A stretch of 64,000 nt of DNA, from positions 248,001 through 312,000 of the forward strand of contig NZ_BCWX01000002.1 of the NCBI RefSeq assembly GCF_001894805.1, written 5' to 3'. Under the pieces are notes generated by a model, which saw only the letters and a list, made by a program, of their open reading frames with translations, ran no database searches and was not told where the DNA came from. The stretch comes from Rhodococcus globerulus NBRC 14531. Its GTDB lineage: Bacteria > Actinomycetota > Actinomycetes > Mycobacteriales > Mycobacteriaceae. Made by a program: the position numbers and the translations under genes. Of this stretch, positions 61,859 through 64,000 are shown one piece after another (position 1 is the first letter of the stretch; the number at the start of each line of letters is the position of its first letter).

Positions 61859-62724
61859 ACAACCGTGACATGAACGACGTCGACATGAACGACGTCGACA
61901 CGAGCTACCCCGACATGAATGAGGTCGTCGGGCAGGACGACATCCTGTTGCTCACGTTGGACACGCTCCGCTACGATGTCGCCTGCGAACTGGCCGCGAG
62001 TGGGCGCATTCCCACTCTCGCGTCGTACCTCCCCGGGGGACGGTGGGAAAAGCGCCATGCCCCGGGAAGTTTCACCTACGCCTCTCATCAGGCGATTTTT
62101 GCCGGCTTTCTCCCGACCCCGGCCAGCCAGGGTCCGCACCCTCGATTGTTCGCTGCTCGATTCGCCGGGAGTGAATCCACCGCCGACGGAACGTTTGTGT
62201 TCGAGGGCCCCAATGTGGTGGACGGTCTGCGGCAGGTCGGCTACCGCACTGTGTGTATCGGCGGGGTCGGGTTCTTCAACAAAGCCGCGCCCCTAGGTTC
62301 GGTGATGCCCTCGATGTTCGACGAGAGCTATTGGGAATCGCGCTTCGGTGTGACCTCTCCGGAATCCTTCGCAGCGCAAGTCGAGTGTGCCGAGACGGTG
62401 GTGGCCGGTCTCGAACCGGACCAGAAGCTTTTCCTGTTCGTCAATGCCGCTGCGCTGCATCAACCCAATTGGTTCCACCTTGCAGGTGCTAGCGCCGAGT
62501 CGGGAGACACCCTCCAGTCCCATGCTGCCGCACTCGAATACATCGACCGCCATATCGCACGACTGCTGCAGGCCATGAGTTCACGGCGGCGGTGCTTTGC
62601 CATCGTCTGTTCCGATCACGGCACAGCGTACGGCGACGACGGTTGGACCGGGCACCGGCTGGGTCACGACAGCGTGTGGACAGTTCCCTATGCACATTTC
62701 TTCGTGGAAGGGCCACAGCAATGA
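61855..62724 (+). CDS. STM4013-family alkaline-phosphatase-superfamily (sulfatase-like) hydrolase
   Basis: 289 residues from GTG 61855, overlapping the ATP-grasp stop by 4 bases. Metal-site motifs of the superfamily: LLLTLDTLRYD (Asp36-Thr37), the nucleophile region GSFTYASHQAIFAG (about 71-84) and VCSDHGTAYG (Asp254-His255), then GHRLGHDSVW with two more His. The sulfatase Cys-x-Pro-x-Arg motif that is matured to formylglycine is absent, so a Ser/Thr nucleophile and a phosphate or phosphonate ester substrate are more likely than a sulfate ester. The N-terminus has a repeated DMNDV sequence. Its stop overlaps the next start (ATGA). Confidence 0.85.
   Translation: MNNRDMNDVDMNDVDTSYPDMNEVVGQDDILLLTLDTLRYDVACELAASGRIPTLASYLPGGRWEKRHAPGSFTYASHQAIFAGFLPTPASQGPHPRLFAARFAGSESTADGTFVFEGPNVVDGLRQVGYRTVCIGGVGFFNKAAPLGSVMPSMFDESYWESRFGVTSPESFAAQVECAETVVAGLEPDQKLFLFVNAAALHQPNWFHLAGASAESGDTLQSHAAALEYIDRHIARLLQAMSSRRRCFAIVCSDHGTAYGDDGWTGHRLGHDSVWTVPYAHFFVEGPQQ
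61867..61926 (+). repeat. In-frame 15-bp repeats at the start of the STM4013-like gene
   Basis: GACATGAACGACGTC occurs twice in tandem (61867-61881, 61882-61896) and once more with two changes at 61912-61926. In protein terms DMNDV-DMNDV...DMNEV, residues 5-24, just before the first metal motif. Confidence 0.9.
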
Positions 62725-64000
62725 GTCTCGCAGTTACGGTACGTCCGTACCAAAATTACGTTTATGCGTATCCGCACAAGACGGCGTACCGGCCGCTACA
62801 GCATCGCCCGTCGTTGCAGAAATTGTGGGCGTCAGAGCCGAAAGACGCACTGTCGCTGTACCTACATATTCCGTTCTGCGAGGTTCGCTGCGGATTCTGC
62901 AATTTGTTCACTCGTATCGGCGCGCCGGGTGAGATGACCACCGCATACCTCGACGCACTCGAGCGCCAAGCACGTGTTGTGTCGGACGCTGTCGGCGACG
63001 GAACTCACTACGACGCCGTGGCCTTCGGCGGCGGCACCCCGACCTTTCTCGATGCCTCCGAACTCGACAGATTGTGCGACATCGCGGAACTCCGCATGGG
63101 CGCGGATCTTTCGTCTGTTCCGTTCTCGGTGGAGGCGTCGCCGTCGACGGTAACCGCCGATCGGATGTCCGTGCTGGCATCCCGCGGAACTACTCGCCTG
63201 AGTCTGGGAGTGCAGAGCTTCATCGACTCCGAGGCGAGGGCGGCAGCGCGGCCGCAGAAGCGGGCCGATGTCGACGCCGCGCTCGGGCGGATCCGGGACG
63301 CTCGAATTCCCGTGCTCAACATCGATCTCATCTACGGCATCGACGGTCAGACCGAGCAGACCTGGCGGCAATCCCTCGACGCGGCGTTGGCGTGGGAACC
63401 GGAGGAGCTGTATCTGTATCCGCTCTACGTTCGAGCGCTCACGGGTTTGGGCAAGAAAACAGCGGTCACGGAATCCGATGCCGAGTGGGACGAGCGGCGT
63501 CTGCGCTTGTATCGGTTCGGCCGCGACTACCTAGAGCAGGCCGGGTATCGGCAAGTCTCGATGCGTATGTTCCAGCGCGAGGGCGCGGTCATCGACGGGG
63601 CGGCCGACTACGCGTGCCAGACCGACGGCATGATCGGATTGGGGTGCGGCGCACGCTCGTACACCGCTGACCTTCACTATTCGTTCGATTACGCGGTGGA
63701 CATGCGGGAGATCCGCGGGATCATCGACACGTTCATCGCCCGGCCGGCCGACGAGTTCGCCTACGCGGAAGTCGGTCGATTCATGACTCCCGATGAGACG
63801 CGTCGCAGGCATCTCGTGCAGTCGGTGCTTCAGGCCGAAGGGATGGATGTGTCCGACTATCTCGCGCGGTTCGGAACACTACCTACCGACGATTTTCCGG
63901 AGGAATTGAAGGCCTTCGAAGCGGCCGGGTGGTTGGCGGGTGATCTACAGTCCGATCGACTGAAACTCTCGCCCGAAGGTCTGGCGCACTCCGACGCGAT
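62721..64000 (+). CDS. STM4012-family radical SAM protein (HemN-like), 3' end cut by the window
   Basis: At least 426 residues, open to the window end. ATG 62721 overlaps the hydrolase stop by 4 bases. The radical SAM cluster motif is Cys53-x3-Cys57-x2-Cys60 (PFCEVRCGFCNLF), followed by the SAM-binding AFGGGTPTFLD (about 102-112), EASPSTVTADRM, LSLGVQSFIDSEA and NIDLIYGIDGQTEQTW, all in HemN/coproporphyrinogen-dehydrogenase-like order. The STM4012 start (NYVYAYPHKTAYRPL) distinguishes it from HemN/HemW. It should generate a 5'-deoxyadenosyl radical on an unknown substrate. A STM4011-like partner would be expected just past 64000. Confidence 0.87.
   Translation, partial: MSLAVTVRPYQNYVYAYPHKTAYRPLQHRPSLQKLWASEPKDALSLYLHIPFCEVRCGFCNLFTRIGAPGEMTTAYLDALERQARVVSDAVGDGTHYDAVAFGGGTPTFLDASELDRLCDIAELRMGADLSSVPFSVEASPSTVTADRMSVLASRGTTRLSLGVQSFIDSEARAAARPQKRADVDAALGRIRDARIPVLNIDLIYGIDGQTEQTWRQSLDAALAWEPEELYLYPLYVRALTGLGKKTAVTESDAEWDERRLRLYRFGRDYLEQAGYRQVSMRMFQREGAVIDGAADYACQTDGMIGLGCGARSYTADLHYSFDYAVDMREIRGIIDTFIARPADEFAYAEVGRFMTPDETRRRHLVQSVLQAEGMDVSDYLARFGTLPTDDFPEELKAFEAAGWLAGDLQSDRLKLSPEGLAHSDA

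Overview
The window looks like a chromosomal segment of a mycolic-acid-containing actinomycete, most probably Rhodococcus (erythropolis/qingshengii-like). Reasons: high-GC coding, many GTG starts, an aceE-mabR-fabD-acpM-kasA-accD6 block, AhpE, CaeA/Hip1, GlnA2-GlnE, PtpA/PtkA, an NDMA-type nicotinoprotein alcohol dehydrogenase, and gene order that follows Mycobacterium tuberculosis over long stretches. Species assignment is inference. Gene order comparisons are from memory of the M. tuberculosis genome. About 52 protein genes, one tRNA and the RNase P RNA are supported; nearly all other long ORFs are high-GC shadows.

Layout. 1-6.8 kb: a polyol (sorbitol/mannitol/xylitol-like) locus with a divergent, window-truncated dehydrogenase, a SorC regulator, a complete ABC importer and a PfkB kinase. 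7-9.6 kb: nicotinoprotein alcohol dehydrogenase, a serine beta-lactamase-fold hydrolase and a DUF3145 protein. 9.7-18.2 kb (minus strand): fatty acid/mycolic acid FAS-II operon (fabD-acpM-kasA, accD6), its regulator mabR and pyruvate dehydrogenase aceE. 18.4-20.3 kb: lipoprotein, DUF3052 protein, peroxiredoxin ahpE, tRNA-Val. 20.4-25.2 kb: an accessory group (FAD monooxygenase, YceI lipid-binding protein, glycosyltransferase, type III polyketide synthase) inserted between blocks that are close together in M. tuberculosis. 25.2-32.5 kb: cobD, SURF1, ptpA, ptkA, cobC, Nif3-like, zinc-ribbon coiled coil, RNase H/phosphatase fusion.

32.5-36.7 kb: an ArsB/SLC13-type permease, DUF1697 protein, rnpB, a candidate 30-residue protein that no long-ORF search would show, a SPOR-like protein and an RNB ribonuclease. 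36.7-45.2 kb: proline iminopeptidase, lipoprotein, panB, caeA-like peptidase, glnA2, glnE. 45.2-50.1 kb: spermidine-synthase-like protein, alpha/beta hydrolase, a secreted phospholipase A2-like protein, and a NarL-type two-component pair. 50.2-59.4 kb: pfkA, gatB, an alcohol dehydrogenase, a DUF222/HNH protein, lppZ, a DoxX protein and an APC amino-acid permease.

59.8-64 kb: the most interesting part. Four tightly overlapping genes match, in order, the uncharacterised families named after Salmonella STM4015 (leucine-rich-repeat-like), STM4014 (ATP-grasp), STM4013 (alkaline-phosphatase-superfamily hydrolase) and STM4012 (HemN-like radical SAM, cut by the window end). A radical SAM enzyme, an ATP-grasp ligase and a hydrolase made as one coupled unit imply a dedicated modification or biosynthetic pathway whose product is unknown to me. 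A second window-wide signal is a TANNNT hexamer placed 6-7 bases before the start codon of at least fourteen genes, the layout of leaderless transcripts; it was used to decide several starts.
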